From positions 1 to 6,989 of the forward strand of contig CAZZWO010000168.1 of the NCBI GenBank assembly GCA_964657885.1: a DNA stretch of 6,989 bases, in the 5' to 3' direction. Position 1 is the first letter of the stretch. Each line of letters starts with the position of its first letter. This DNA is from BOG-908 sp964657885 (GTDB taxonomy: Bacteria; Pseudomonadota; Alphaproteobacteria; Acetobacterales; Acetobacteraceae). A program made the translations under genes and the position numbers. This document shows, piece by piece, positions 1 to 6,989 of the stretch. The notes beneath the pieces were generated by a model. It saw only the letters and a list, made by a program, of their open reading frames with translations, was not told where the DNA came from and did no database searches.

Positions 1-42
1 CGCCGGCCGTGCTAATAACTGTCGGACGATCCGGATATCATC
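1..42. other. left edge, upstream of the aminotransferase
   Basis: This short leader holds tandem stop codons (TAATAA, 13-18) in the frame of the downstream aminotransferase, so that gene cannot begin further upstream. The stops could also be the end of a preceding gene cut by the window, but 12 bases of possible coding sequence are too few to tell. No clear Shine-Dalgarno or promoter hexamers are seen before the ATG at 43. Confidence 0.4.
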
Positions 43-1416
43 ATGAACGACGCCGACACTGCCACTAACCTGCGCGCCCGCGATGCGCGTCACCACATCC
101 ATCCGTTCAGCGACATGGAATCGCTGAACGCCGAAGGTACCCGCATATTCACCCATGCCGACGGCGTGTGGCTGCGCGACGTTGATGGTCGCAGCTACCT
201 CGACGCGTTTTCGGGCTTGTGGAACGTCTCGGTCGGTTACGGCCGGCACGAGATCGCCGACGCCGTGCACGTGCAGATGTTGCAACTGCCGTTCTACAAC
301 ACGCTGTTCAAATCGAGCACGATACCGGCGATCGAATTGGCGGAGATGCTGTCGGAGCTGGCGCCCGGCTTCACGCGCAGCTTCTTCACGAACTCCGGCT
401 CGGAGGCCAACGACACCATCATCCGCATGGTGCGCCATTACTGGCAGTTGCGCGGCAAGCCGTCCAAGACGCAGTTCGTCGCGCGCCACAACGGGTACCA
501 TGGCAGCACCATCGGCGGCGCCAGCCTGGGCGGCATGGCATGGATGCACCGGCAGGGCGGCCTGCCGATCCCGGGCGTGATCCACGTCGCGCAGCCCTGG
601 TGGTGGGGCGAGGGCGGCGACATGACGCCGGACGAGTTCGGCTTGTGGGCCGCGCGCGAGGTCGGCCACGCCATCGACCGGGTAGGCGCCGAGAACGTGG
701 CGGCCTTCATCGGCGAGCCGGTGCAGGGCGCCGGCGGCGTCATCATGCCGCCGGATACCTACTGGCCCGAGGTGGAGCGCATCTGCCGCGCCCGCGACGT
801 GCTGATGATCAGCGACGAGGTGATCTGCGGCTTCGGCCGGCTCGGCACCTGGTTCGGCTGCCAGCATTACGGCTTCACGCCCGACCTGATGACCATCGCC
901 AAAGGGCTCACCTCCGGCTACCTGCCGATGGGCGGCGTGATGGTGAGCGACGAAGTGGCCGACGTGCTCTCGGCCGGCGGCGACTTCAACCACGGCTACA
1001 CGACCAGCGGGCACCCGGCCTGTGCGGCGGCCGCCATTGCCAACCTCGGCATCATCCGCCGCGAGAACCTGGTGGAGCGGGTGCGGGACACGATCGGTCC
1101 GTACCTCGCCGCGCGCTGGCACGCGCTGGCCAGCCATCCGCTCGTTGGCGAGGCGCGCATCGTGGGCATGATGGGCGGGCTGGAACTGACGCCCGACAAG
1201 GCACAGCGTGCACGCTTCCCGAAAGCCGGCGAGATGGGCGTGGTGTGCCGCGACATCGCCTATCGCGCCGGCCTGATCCTGCGCGCCACCGGTGACTGCA
1301 TGCTGATCGCCCCGCCCTTCGTGCTCAGCGAGGCGGAAGCCGACACGCTGGTCGAGCGCACCCGCCACGCGCTCGATGGTGCGCTCGAGGAAGCCCGCCG
1401 GCGCGGCTGGATGTGA
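43..1416 (+). CDS. class III PLP aminotransferase, SpuC-like (putrescine/omega-amine:pyruvate)
   Basis: This is a cytosolic PLP enzyme of 457 residues, a normal length for omega-transaminases. It is expected to move the terminal amino group of a diamine, amine or omega-amino acid to pyruvate. Visible fold-type I, class III features are NSGSEAN at 117-123 (phosphate-binding region), GYHGST at 151-156 (Tyr152 would stack on PLP), GEPVQGAGGV at 224-233, the SDEVICGFGR motif with Asp258 contacting the pyridine nitrogen, the Schiff-base Lys287 in TIAKGLTSGY, and HGYTTSGHP at 317-325. The QPWWWGEGGDM segment (184-194) and overall sequence closely recall Pseudomonas SpuC and the Chromobacterium-type amine:pyruvate transaminases. 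The exact substrate is inferred and could instead be beta-alanine or another amine. In-frame stops at 13-18 make the ATG at 43 the only good start. It is first of three tightly packed plus-strand genes, and its stop overlaps the next start. No polyamine genes such as a glutamylputrescine synthetase are visible nearby. Confidence 0.93.
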   Translation: MNDADTATNLRARDARHHIHPFSDMESLNAEGTRIFTHADGVWLRDVDGRSYLDAFSGLWNVSVGYGRHEIADAVHVQMLQLPFYNTLFKSSTIPAIELAEMLSELAPGFTRSFFTNSGSEANDTIIRMVRHYWQLRGKPSKTQFVARHNGYHGSTIGGASLGGMAWMHRQGGLPIPGVIHVAQPWWWGEGGDMTPDEFGLWAAREVGHAIDRVGAENVAAFIGEPVQGAGGVIMPPDTYWPEVERICRARDVLMISDEVICGFGRLGTWFGCQHYGFTPDLMTIAKGLTSGYLPMGGVMVSDEVADVLSAGGDFNHGYTTSGHPACAAAAIANLGIIRRENLVERVRDTIGPYLAARWHALASHPLVGEARIVGMMGGLELTPDKAQRARFPKAGEMGVVCRDIAYRAGLILRATGDCMLIAPPFVLSEAEADTLVERTRHALDGALEEARRRGWM

Positions 1417-2009
1417 TGCTGCGCGCCTTCATCTCGCACGGCAGCAACGCGGTGCTGCTCCTGGTCTGTCTGGCGGCACTCGCGGCGGCAGTCGGTGGCG
1501 TTTTGCTGCCGTGGCCCCTCGTGCTCGGCGGCGCCGCCCTGTTCTATGCGAGCGAGTACGGCACCCATCGTTTCCTGTTCCATGCCCGCCCATCCCGCTG
1601 GGGGTGGCTGCGCCGCTACCAGCACCGCCTGCATTACGACCACCATCTGGAACCCAGCCGGCTGGACCTGCTGTTCCTGCCGCTGTGGTACGTGCTGCCG
1701 AACGCGGCGCTTCTCGCGGTAGTCTTTTTCGCCATCTTTCGAAGCTGGCTGGATGTGGCGGCGATCCTGACCGGCGCGTCGGCGGCGCTGCTGCATTACG
1801 AGTGGGTGCACTACGTGGCGCACATACCCTTCCGGCCACGCACAGGGGTAGGGCGCTACATGAAGAAGTATCACCTCTGGCACCACTTCAAGAACGAGCG
1901 GCTGTGGTTCGGCGTCAGCAACCCGTCGATGGATTTCCTGTATCGCACTTATCGCGATCCGGACAATACTGCCCGCAGCGGCACCACGCGCGTGCTGTTC
2001 GAGGAGTGA
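1416..2009 (+). CDS. fatty acid hydroxylase / sterol desaturase superfamily membrane protein
   Basis: This is an integral membrane non-haem di-iron oxygenase of 197 residues when read from the ATG at 1416; a GTG one codon earlier (1413) is equally possible. The histidine clusters that ligate the iron pair are clear: HRFLFH (His51, His56), HRLHYDHH (His70, 73, 76, 77), HYEWVHYVAH (His127, 132, 136) and KYHLWHH (His153, 156, 157). The closing stretch VSNPSMDFLYRTY resembles the end of bacterial FA2H/Scs7-like proteins. Hydrophobic segments lie at about 12-46 and 86-126, leaving the histidine clusters on the cytoplasmic face. There is no cytochrome b5 domain, so a separate electron donor is needed, and none is seen here. 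The substrate is unknown: a fatty acyl chain, sphingoid or ornithine lipid, or a carotenoid-like molecule would fit, though the pattern is closer to FA2H than to CrtZ. The TGATG overlap with the aminotransferase implies translational coupling. Confidence 0.88.
   Translation: MLRAFISHGSNAVLLLVCLAALAAAVGGVLLPWPLVLGGAALFYASEYGTHRFLFHARPSRWGWLRRYQHRLHYDHHLEPSRLDLLFLPLWYVLPNAALLAVVFFAIFRSWLDVAAILTGASAALLHYEWVHYVAHIPFRPRTGVGRYMKKYHLWHHFKNERLWFGVSNPSMDFLYRTYRDPDNTARSGTTRVLFEE
2001..2006 (+). promoter_or_regulatory. ribosome binding site of the LOV gene, inside the hydroxylase 3' end
   Basis: GAGGAG encodes the last two glutamates of the hydroxylase and sits seven bases before the TTG at 2014. It is the strongest Shine-Dalgarno match near any start in the window, and it is the reason for choosing TTG over the in-frame ATG at 2062. 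Confidence 0.75.
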
Positions 2010-2013
2010 AGCG

Positions 2014-2625
2014 TTGAGCGCCACCGGACAGCACCCCATCACCCAGGCGCTGATCTCCGCCATGATGCACAGCGCGCAACCGATGGTGCTGACCGACCCG
2101 CGCCAGGCGGATCATCCGATGATTGCGGTGAACGCCGCCTTCGAAACACTCAGCGGCTATCCCGCGGGCGAAATCACCGGCCGCAACTGCCGCTTCCTGC
2201 AAGGGCCGGCAACCGACGCCAAGGCGCCGGCGCGTCTGCGGCAATGCATCGCCGAGGAACGCGGCTGCGTCGAGTGGATCGTCAACTACCGGCGCGACGG
2301 CACGATGTTCTGGAACCTGCTGTTCATCTCGCCGGTGTTCGACCGCGACGGCACGCTGCTGCATTATTTCGGCAACCAGCGCGACATCACCGAGGGACCG
2401 CCCGCCAGCTTGCCGGACTACACGCTCGGCAAAGCCGACATGACGCAAAAGGCCGAACGCCAATTTCACGAGATGCTGCTGGAACTGCTGGCCGAAGCCC
2501 CGCCGGCCGCCGGCCTGGCACACGGTCTGGAACGGCTGATCGAAGCCGCCCGCCACCTCGACCGCCTCACCACCCAACTCACCCCAGCCCCCTGGGAAAT
2601 GCCTGCCAACAGCGCCAAACCGTAG
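2014..2625 (+). CDS. short LOV-domain (PAS) blue-light photoreceptor
   Basis: This 203-residue soluble protein is mostly one LOV domain. It shows NAAFETLSGYPAGEITGRNC (40-59) followed by RFLQGPATD. Cys59 in GRNCRFLQG is the residue that forms the reversible flavin C4a adduct in blue light. The other flavin contacts are in place: Asn91 in NYRRDGT, Asn101 in FWN and Gln122 in NQRDIT. The photocycle should therefore be intact, which makes this a bona fide LOV sensor rather than a generic PAS domain. After about residue 128 there is a roughly 75-residue, mainly helical tail (about 140-190, Leu/Glu/Arg-rich) ending in a Pro-rich piece. No histidine kinase, GGDEF, EAL, STAS or helix-turn-helix is recognisable, so it resembles the short-LOV group that signals through terminal helices and dimerisation. 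The start is TTG with a strong GAGGAG site. It lies four bases after the hydroxylase stop, so it is almost certainly in the same operon. Its own stop codon lies inside a GTAG-headed palindrome. Confidence 0.92.
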   Translation: MSATGQHPITQALISAMMHSAQPMVLTDPRQADHPMIAVNAAFETLSGYPAGEITGRNCRFLQGPATDAKAPARLRQCIAEERGCVEWIVNYRRDGTMFWNLLFISPVFDRDGTLLHYFGNQRDITEGPPASLPDYTLGKADMTQKAERQFHEMLLELLAEAPPAAGLAHGLERLIEAARHLDRLTTQLTPAPWEMPANSAKP

Positions 2626-2651
2626 GGTGGGTTGCCCTCGAGCAACCCACC
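2622..2651. repeat. GTAG-headed palindrome (REP/SMAG-like element) between convergent genes
   Basis: GTAG at 2622-2625 is followed directly by a perfect 10-bp inverted repeat: GGTGGGTTGC at 2626-2635, a 6-nt loop, and GCAACCCACC at 2642-2651. A GTAG (or GGAG) head beside a short hairpin is the hallmark of REP sequences mobilised by RAYT transposases, such as the SMAG repeats of Stenotrophomonas. GTAGGGTGGGTT-type hairpins are scattered through many proteobacterial genomes. The TAG stop of the LOV gene is part of the GTAG head. The hairpin could also end transcription from either side, but no T-run follows it on either strand. Only one copy is in the window, so its repeated nature is inferred. 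Confidence 0.65.
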
Positions 2652-2680
2652 ACCTTGCTAAACCCCATCTCACCATCGCG

Positions 2681-3730
2681 CTAGATGCAGCCGGTCCCCT
2701 TGCACGTCCCGATGAACGCAACCTGGCGATTGCCCTTCGTGTAATAGCCGGTCACCTGCGAGAACCGGTTGATGCCGGTCACCGTCAGCTTGAACGTACC
2801 CGGGGGCGTGTCGAACTTGATCAACCGGCCGGATGCCGGCTGCCAGACATAGCCGTGCGAAATATTCGAAGCATCGGTGTACGTGCCGGCGACCACGCCG
2901 TTCGCACTGACACCCGCGGCATTCGAGCCTGACGACGCGATCGGCAGGACCTTGAAACTGCCGTTCTGCCAGGAAAACACCTGCTGTGGCACCGAAGGAT
3001 CGGCGAAGAAATCACCCACCGCCTGGTTGCCGGCGGTCAATCCTGTGATCGCGGTAGTCTTCGCGCCGGGATAGGTCAGCACGGTGTAGGTGCCGTCCAG
3101 GCTGAGCAGGAAACCGTGATAGACCGTGTCGGAGCTTTTATAAAATCCGAACACGGTGTTGTTCGTGTTGATGCCCATGGTGGTTGTCCCGACCGAGCCT
3201 GCGGGATCGAACGGGATGTACTCGGCGCCGAAAAGATAATAGCCGTGCTGGATGTCCTGAGAATCGAAGTAGCTGCCGACCGCCAGCCCGCCGGCGTTCA
3301 CACCGTTGACGAAGGTCTGGTCCGCCCCGGGATACGCCACCTGAACCGTCGTGTTCTGCGGCACGTCGTAGAGGTACGACGTCCCGCCAAGATCACAGGT
3401 GCCAGCCTCGTAATCGACCAGGGCATCGACTGTCGAGTAGGGGCTGATCGCGGTGATTTCGGTACGGTCCGCAGGACCCTGCAGACCGCAATGGTCGGCC
3501 ACTCCGGATACCGCATGTCTGGCGAACATCGCCTGCAGGCCAAGCGTCGCGCGATCCTGGAAAGTGCCGAAGGCCACACCGTTGTCGGCGAGTGCTACCG
3601 GGAAGAAGCTGCCTTTGTTGGCGATCGCGCTCAGCGGCTGAAGCTGGTATTTCGGAGCGGCGGCAGCTGCGTGCGGCACACAATAGGCGAGGCAGGCTGC
3701 CAGCGCCGTGTAGCGGATATCGTTGCGCAT
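2681..3730 (-). CDS. secreted repeat protein, HAF-family-like (putative beta-propeller)
   Basis: This is a predicted exported protein of 349 residues with no enzymatic motif. The N-terminus has a charged start (MRNDIR), a hydrophobic stretch and an Ala-rich cleavage region (HAAAAAP, 20-26), fitting signal peptidase I. LAAC at 10-13 looks like a lipobox, but the hydrophobic core before it is too short. The mature part is built of repeats of about 44 residues of the form G(I/V)N..G..VG.Y.D....HGY/F......F..PGA. The clearest begin near 134, 176, 220, 264 and 308; two weaker ones lie before residue 133, giving about seven units, as in a seven-bladed propeller. HGY/HGF recurs at 162-164, 205-207 and 292-294. 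The mature chain has four cysteines (81, 112, 343, 348) that could form two disulfides. An in-frame ATG at 3812-3814 would bury the signal peptide, so the ATG at 3728-3730, preceded by AGGGAC, is preferred. The gene looks less GC-rich than its neighbours, consistent with separate acquisition. Its function is unknown. Confidence 0.82.
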   Translation of the reverse strand: MRNDIRYTALAACLAYCVPHAAAAAPKYQLQPLSAIANKGSFFPVALADNGVAFGTFQDRATLGLQAMFARHAVSGVADHCGLQGPADRTEITAISPYSTVDALVDYEAGTCDLGGTSYLYDVPQNTTVQVAYPGADQTFVNGVNAGGLAVGSYFDSQDIQHGYYLFGAEYIPFDPAGSVGTTTMGINTNNTVFGFYKSSDTVYHGFLLSLDGTYTVLTYPGAKTTAITGLTAGNQAVGDFFADPSVPQQVFSWQNGSFKVLPIASSGSNAAGVSANGVVAGTYTDASNISHGYVWQPASGRLIKFDTPPGTFKLTVTGINRFSQVTGYYTKGNRQVAFIGTCKGTGCI

Positions 3731-3842
3731 AATTGTCCCTGGGGTGATCGCGTGGCACGCACGAGATGCGCGTCCCTGCCGACCAGAACGGAACCACCCC
3801 CGAAAACCGGACATCGCCGGCGGTCATCCCCCCGCGTGCTGC
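3731..3842 (-). other. intergenic region between hom and the HAF-like gene
   Basis: These 112 bases separate two genes of the same orientation and presumably hold the promoter of the HAF-like gene. No convincing -35/-10 pair is seen. A small perfect palindrome, GCGTG-G-CACGC, lies at 3750-3760, about 20 bases upstream of the ATG. A run of six C (G on the transcribed side) at 3828-3833 lies close to the end of hom. No T-tailed terminator for hom is evident, so read-through from hom is possible. Confidence 0.45.
3735..3740 (-). promoter_or_regulatory. ribosome binding site of the HAF-like gene
   Basis: On the minus strand AGGGAC is followed by AATT and then ATG, placing AGGG six bases from the start. 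This supports the start at 3730 over the in-frame ATG 28 codons upstream. Confidence 0.6.
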
Positions 3843-5131
3843 TCAGCCGTGTTCGATCCTGATGACCGAAGGCCGTTCCAACACCGCATCGAGCCGTTCG
3901 ATGCGGTCGAGTGCCGCGCGCATCGCGGTCTCGCGCGTTTCATGCGTCACCAGCACGATCGGCACGGTTTCTCCGGGCGAACGGCCGTGCTGCAGCATGC
4001 TTTCCAGCGAAACGCCGGCATCGCGCAGGGCGGCGGTCACGTCGGCGATCACCCCCGGACGATCGACTACCATCAGCCGCAGGTAATATGCGCCGGTATA
4101 GGCGGAGATCGGCACCGACGGCGCCTGGCTGAGGTTCGCGCCGGATGTCCCCCACACCGGCGTTGCCCGGCCGCGCGCGATGTCGATCAGGTCGGCGACA
4201 ACCGCCGATGCGGTGGGCCCTGCCCCGGCACCACGCCCTTCCAGCATCACCCGGCCGACGAAATCGCCTTCGACGACGACCGCGTTGTACACGCCATCGA
4301 CCCTGGCGAGCGGCGCGGTTTCCGGAACCATGCAGGGGTGCACACGGCTTTCTATGCCGCCATCGGTTTCCCGCGCGATACCCAGCAGCTTGATGCGGTA
4401 GCCGAGTTCGCGCGCGAAGGACTGGTCCAGCGCCGACACGCCGCGGATCCCTTGCACGAACATCTCGGTGAAGTTGACCGGGCGCCCGAATGCCAGCGCC
4501 GCCAGGATCGCCAGCTTGTGCGCGGCGTCGATGCCGTCGATGTCGAAAGATGGGTCGGCCTCCGCGTAGCCGAGCCGCTGCGCATCGGCGAGCACTTCCG
4601 CAAAGTCCCGCCCGCGCTCGCGCATGGTGGTCAGGATGTAGTTGCAGGTGCCGTTCAGGATGCCGGTGATCCGCCTGATGCGGTTGCCGGCGAGGCCTTC
4701 GCGCACCGCCTTGATCACCGGGATGCCGCCGGCGACCGCTGCCTCGAACGCCAGCACTGCGCCACCGAGCTCCGCCGCCTCGGCCAGTGCGGCGCCATGC
4801 AGTGCGAGCAGCGCCTTGTTGGCGGTCACCACCGGACGGCCGGCGTGCAGGGCGGCCAGGATGACGGCCCGCGCCGGATCGCCGGCGCCGCCGATCAGTT
4901 CGGCGACCACGTCGATATCGGGGTCGGTGGCCAGCGCCAGGGGATCGTCCACCCAGCGCAGCCCGGCCACGTTCTCACCGCGGTCCCGCGTGCGGTTGCG
5001 CGCGGAGATGGCGCCCACCACGATCGGCCGGCCGGCGCGCGCGGCGATGATGTCGGCGTTCTCCCGCAGCATGCGGACCACACCGCCACCAACGGTGCCC
5101 AGGCCGGCAACGCCGACCCGCAGCGCCCGGG

Positions 5132-5135
<4 letters not shown>
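3843..5135 (-). CDS. hom: homoserine dehydrogenase, monofunctional, with C-terminal ACT domain
   Basis: The enzyme reduces L-aspartate-4-semialdehyde to L-homoserine with NAD(P)H, the branch-point step towards threonine and methionine, in the cytosol. Its 430 residues match the usual length of the monofunctional ACT-containing form; there is no aspartokinase domain. The N-terminal Rossmann fold has GLGTVGGG at 11-18. VTANKALLA (103-111) carries the conserved Lys107. The catalytic segment ILNGTCNYI (159-167) is followed by GYAEADPSFDIDGIDAAHK, where Glu192, Asp203 and Lys207 have the spacing of Glu208, Asp219 and Lys223 of the yeast enzyme. From about 351 an ACT domain (LRLMVVDRPGVIADVTAAL) provides the likely site of feedback control, normally by threonine. 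The start is TTG at 5133-5135, within TTGA shared with the alaC stop; GGAAG seven bases upstream supports it, and the protein then begins at the expected distance before the nucleotide-binding glycines. It is cotranscribed with alaC. No thrB or thrC follows. Confidence 0.97.
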
Positions 5136-6373
<1,238 letters not shown>

Positions 6374-6408
6374 GGTCGGCCTATGCAGGGCTTCGAGGGT
6401 GTCGGCCG

Positions 6409-6989
6409 TCAGGGTAACAGACGCAGCACCGCGCCGCGACCGAACGCGTTGGCACCGAGACGCATGGCTGCCTGCGGAACATGCATCCCCGCCAGCGCAT
6501 CGGCCACCGCCCGTGCCCGTCCAAGGCCAAGGGCGATCGCGGTCGCCTGGCCCTCCGGCGTGTCGGAATTGGCGTCGCCAAGACCGAGGATCTCGACCGT
6601 CTTGCCGGCGCGATGGCCGACAAAATCCTTCAGCGCCTGTTCCTGCGATTGCGGCAGCACCGCGCTCGCATCGGCAAAATACACGTGCGTGCCGGCCGGG
6701 GGCGCCGGCAGGCGGGCCGGCAGCAGCGACGGGGTCGGGGCAGGCTCGGCCGACACACCCTCGAAGGTCGCCGGCGCAGGCGGCGCATCGGGGATCGCCG
6801 GCAGCCCGGACTCGTCGGGCGGCGCACCCACCAGCGTCAGTCCCGTCTCCGGAGACGGCGGTGCGAGCGCCGCCGGCGATGACGCTGTCCCACCGGCGGG
6901 CGCAGCACCGGCAGGCGACGTATCGATAGCCGAAGTACCGGCAAGCGAGCTACCGGCAGGCGAGTTACGGGCGGGCTTGGGCGGTGGAG
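6409..6989 (-). CDS. OmpA-like domain protein, C-terminal part (5' end outside window)
   Basis: The reading frame is open from the right window edge to the TGA at 6409, giving 193 complete codons, so the true start lies beyond the window. A GTG at 6829-6831 could start a shorter protein, but the open Pro/Ala-rich frame upstream argues against it. The visible N-part is a low-complexity linker of Pro, Ala, Ser, Gly and Thr including xSPAG pentapeptides. The last 90 or so residues look like a divergent OmpA/MotB-type peptidoglycan-associating domain: THVYFADASAVLPQSQEQAL, then VEILGLGDANSD, then GRARAVADALAGMHV and RLGANAFG, matching the family order of strand, helix, the G.(T/A)D.. site and RA..V...L. 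The usual GHTD is replaced by GLGDAN, and the LS..RA element is weakly kept. It was probably periplasmic, tethered by an unseen N-terminal anchor. It ends 35 bases before alaC in the same orientation and may be cotranscribed with it. Confidence 0.72.
   Translation of the reverse strand, partial: PPPKPARNSPAGSSLAGTSAIDTSPAGAAPAGGTASSPAALAPPSPETGLTLVGAPPDESGLPAIPDAPPAPATFEGVSAEPAPTPSLLPARLPAPPAGTHVYFADASAVLPQSQEQALKDFVGHRAGKTVEILGLGDANSDTPEGQATAIALGLGRARAVADALAGMHVPQAAMRLGANAFGRGAVLRLLP
6893..6982 (-). repeat. 15-nt tandem repeat coding xSPAG pentapeptides in the OmpA-like linker
   Basis: Six consecutive 15-base units are seen, starting at 6893, 6908, 6923, 6938, 6953 and 6968. The best-matched are 6938-6952 (ccggcaagcgagcta) and 6953-6967 (ccggcaggcgagtta); 6908-6922 is close, and 6923-6937 and the last unit are degenerate. 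On the minus strand they read NSPAG, SSLAG, TSAID, TSPAG and AAPAG. Since 15 is a multiple of three, copy-number change would keep the frame and alter only linker length. Confidence 0.7.

Noticed and set aside
219..1295. 358-codon open frame in a second plus-strand frame inside the aminotransferase
   Set aside because: It is an Arg/His/Ala-rich shadow of the aminotransferase gene, with no domain and no ribosome site.
2626..2651. Calling the perfect hairpin a simple rho-independent terminator
   Set aside because: No T-tract follows on either strand, and the GTAG head fits a REP-type element better. A role in ending transcription is not excluded.
1260..2721. Minus-strand open frames of 267 and 268 codons opposite the hydroxylase and LOV genes
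   Set aside because: They are low-information translations antisense to two genes with clear catalytic and flavin-binding motifs.
3137..3146. AT-rich palindrome TTTTATAAAA as a promoter or binding site
   Set aside because: It lies inside the coding sequence of the HAF-like gene and is explained by codons for Phe-Tyr-Lys.
3731..3814. N-terminal extension of the HAF-like protein to the ATG at 3812-3814
   Set aside because: It would place 28 Arg/Gly-rich residues before an otherwise good signal peptide; the inner ATG has its own Shine-Dalgarno.
3800..3830. Possible hom terminator (CCGG...CCGG followed by TTTT on the minus strand)
   Set aside because: The stem is only about four base pairs and the T-run is four bases, too weak to call.
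3116..3862. 248-codon plus-strand open frame opposite the HAF-like gene
   Set aside because: No known motif is seen, and the opposite strand has a signal peptide, a ribosome site and internal protein repeats.

Overview
This is GC-rich bacterial chromosomal DNA, densely packed with genes. Codon use, gene families and the short GTAG-headed palindrome suggest a beta- or gammaproteobacterium. The sequence alone does not fix the genus. A Xanthomonadales-type or Burkholderiales-type host is plausible, but there is no rRNA, tRNA or other marker to decide it.

The left half (43-2625, plus strand) looks like one three-gene operon. It encodes a class III PLP aminotransferase of the putrescine/omega-amine:pyruvate (SpuC-like) type, a histidine-rich integral membrane hydroxylase of the fatty acid hydroxylase/sterol desaturase superfamily, and a compact LOV blue-light photoreceptor with a canonical FMN-binding cysteine motif. 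The first two genes overlap at TGATG. The third starts at TTG four bases after the second stop, and its GAGGAG ribosome site is made of the last two codons of the hydroxylase. This tight coupling of an amine-metabolising enzyme, a lipid-type hydroxylase and a light sensor is the most unusual arrangement in the window.

The right half is read from the minus strand. In transcription order it holds the C-terminal part of an OmpA-like protein that runs off the right edge (with a Pro/Ala/Ser-rich linker containing a 15-nt tandem repeat), then alaC (glutamate-pyruvate aminotransferase), hom (homoserine dehydrogenase with an ACT domain, TTG start overlapping the alaC stop), and after a 112-nt gap a secreted repeat protein resembling HAF-family extracellular proteins. 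That protein appears to be a seven-unit beta-propeller.

The two transcription units converge at about 2625-2681. There a perfect 10-bp inverted repeat preceded by GTAG overlaps the stop codon of the LOV gene. It looks like a REP/SMAG-type element and lacks the T-tract of a simple terminator.

The alaC-hom pair is core amino acid metabolism (alanine, and the aspartate-family branch to threonine and methionine). The left operon and the HAF-like gene look accessory. No phage, IS, CRISPR or RNA genes were seen.
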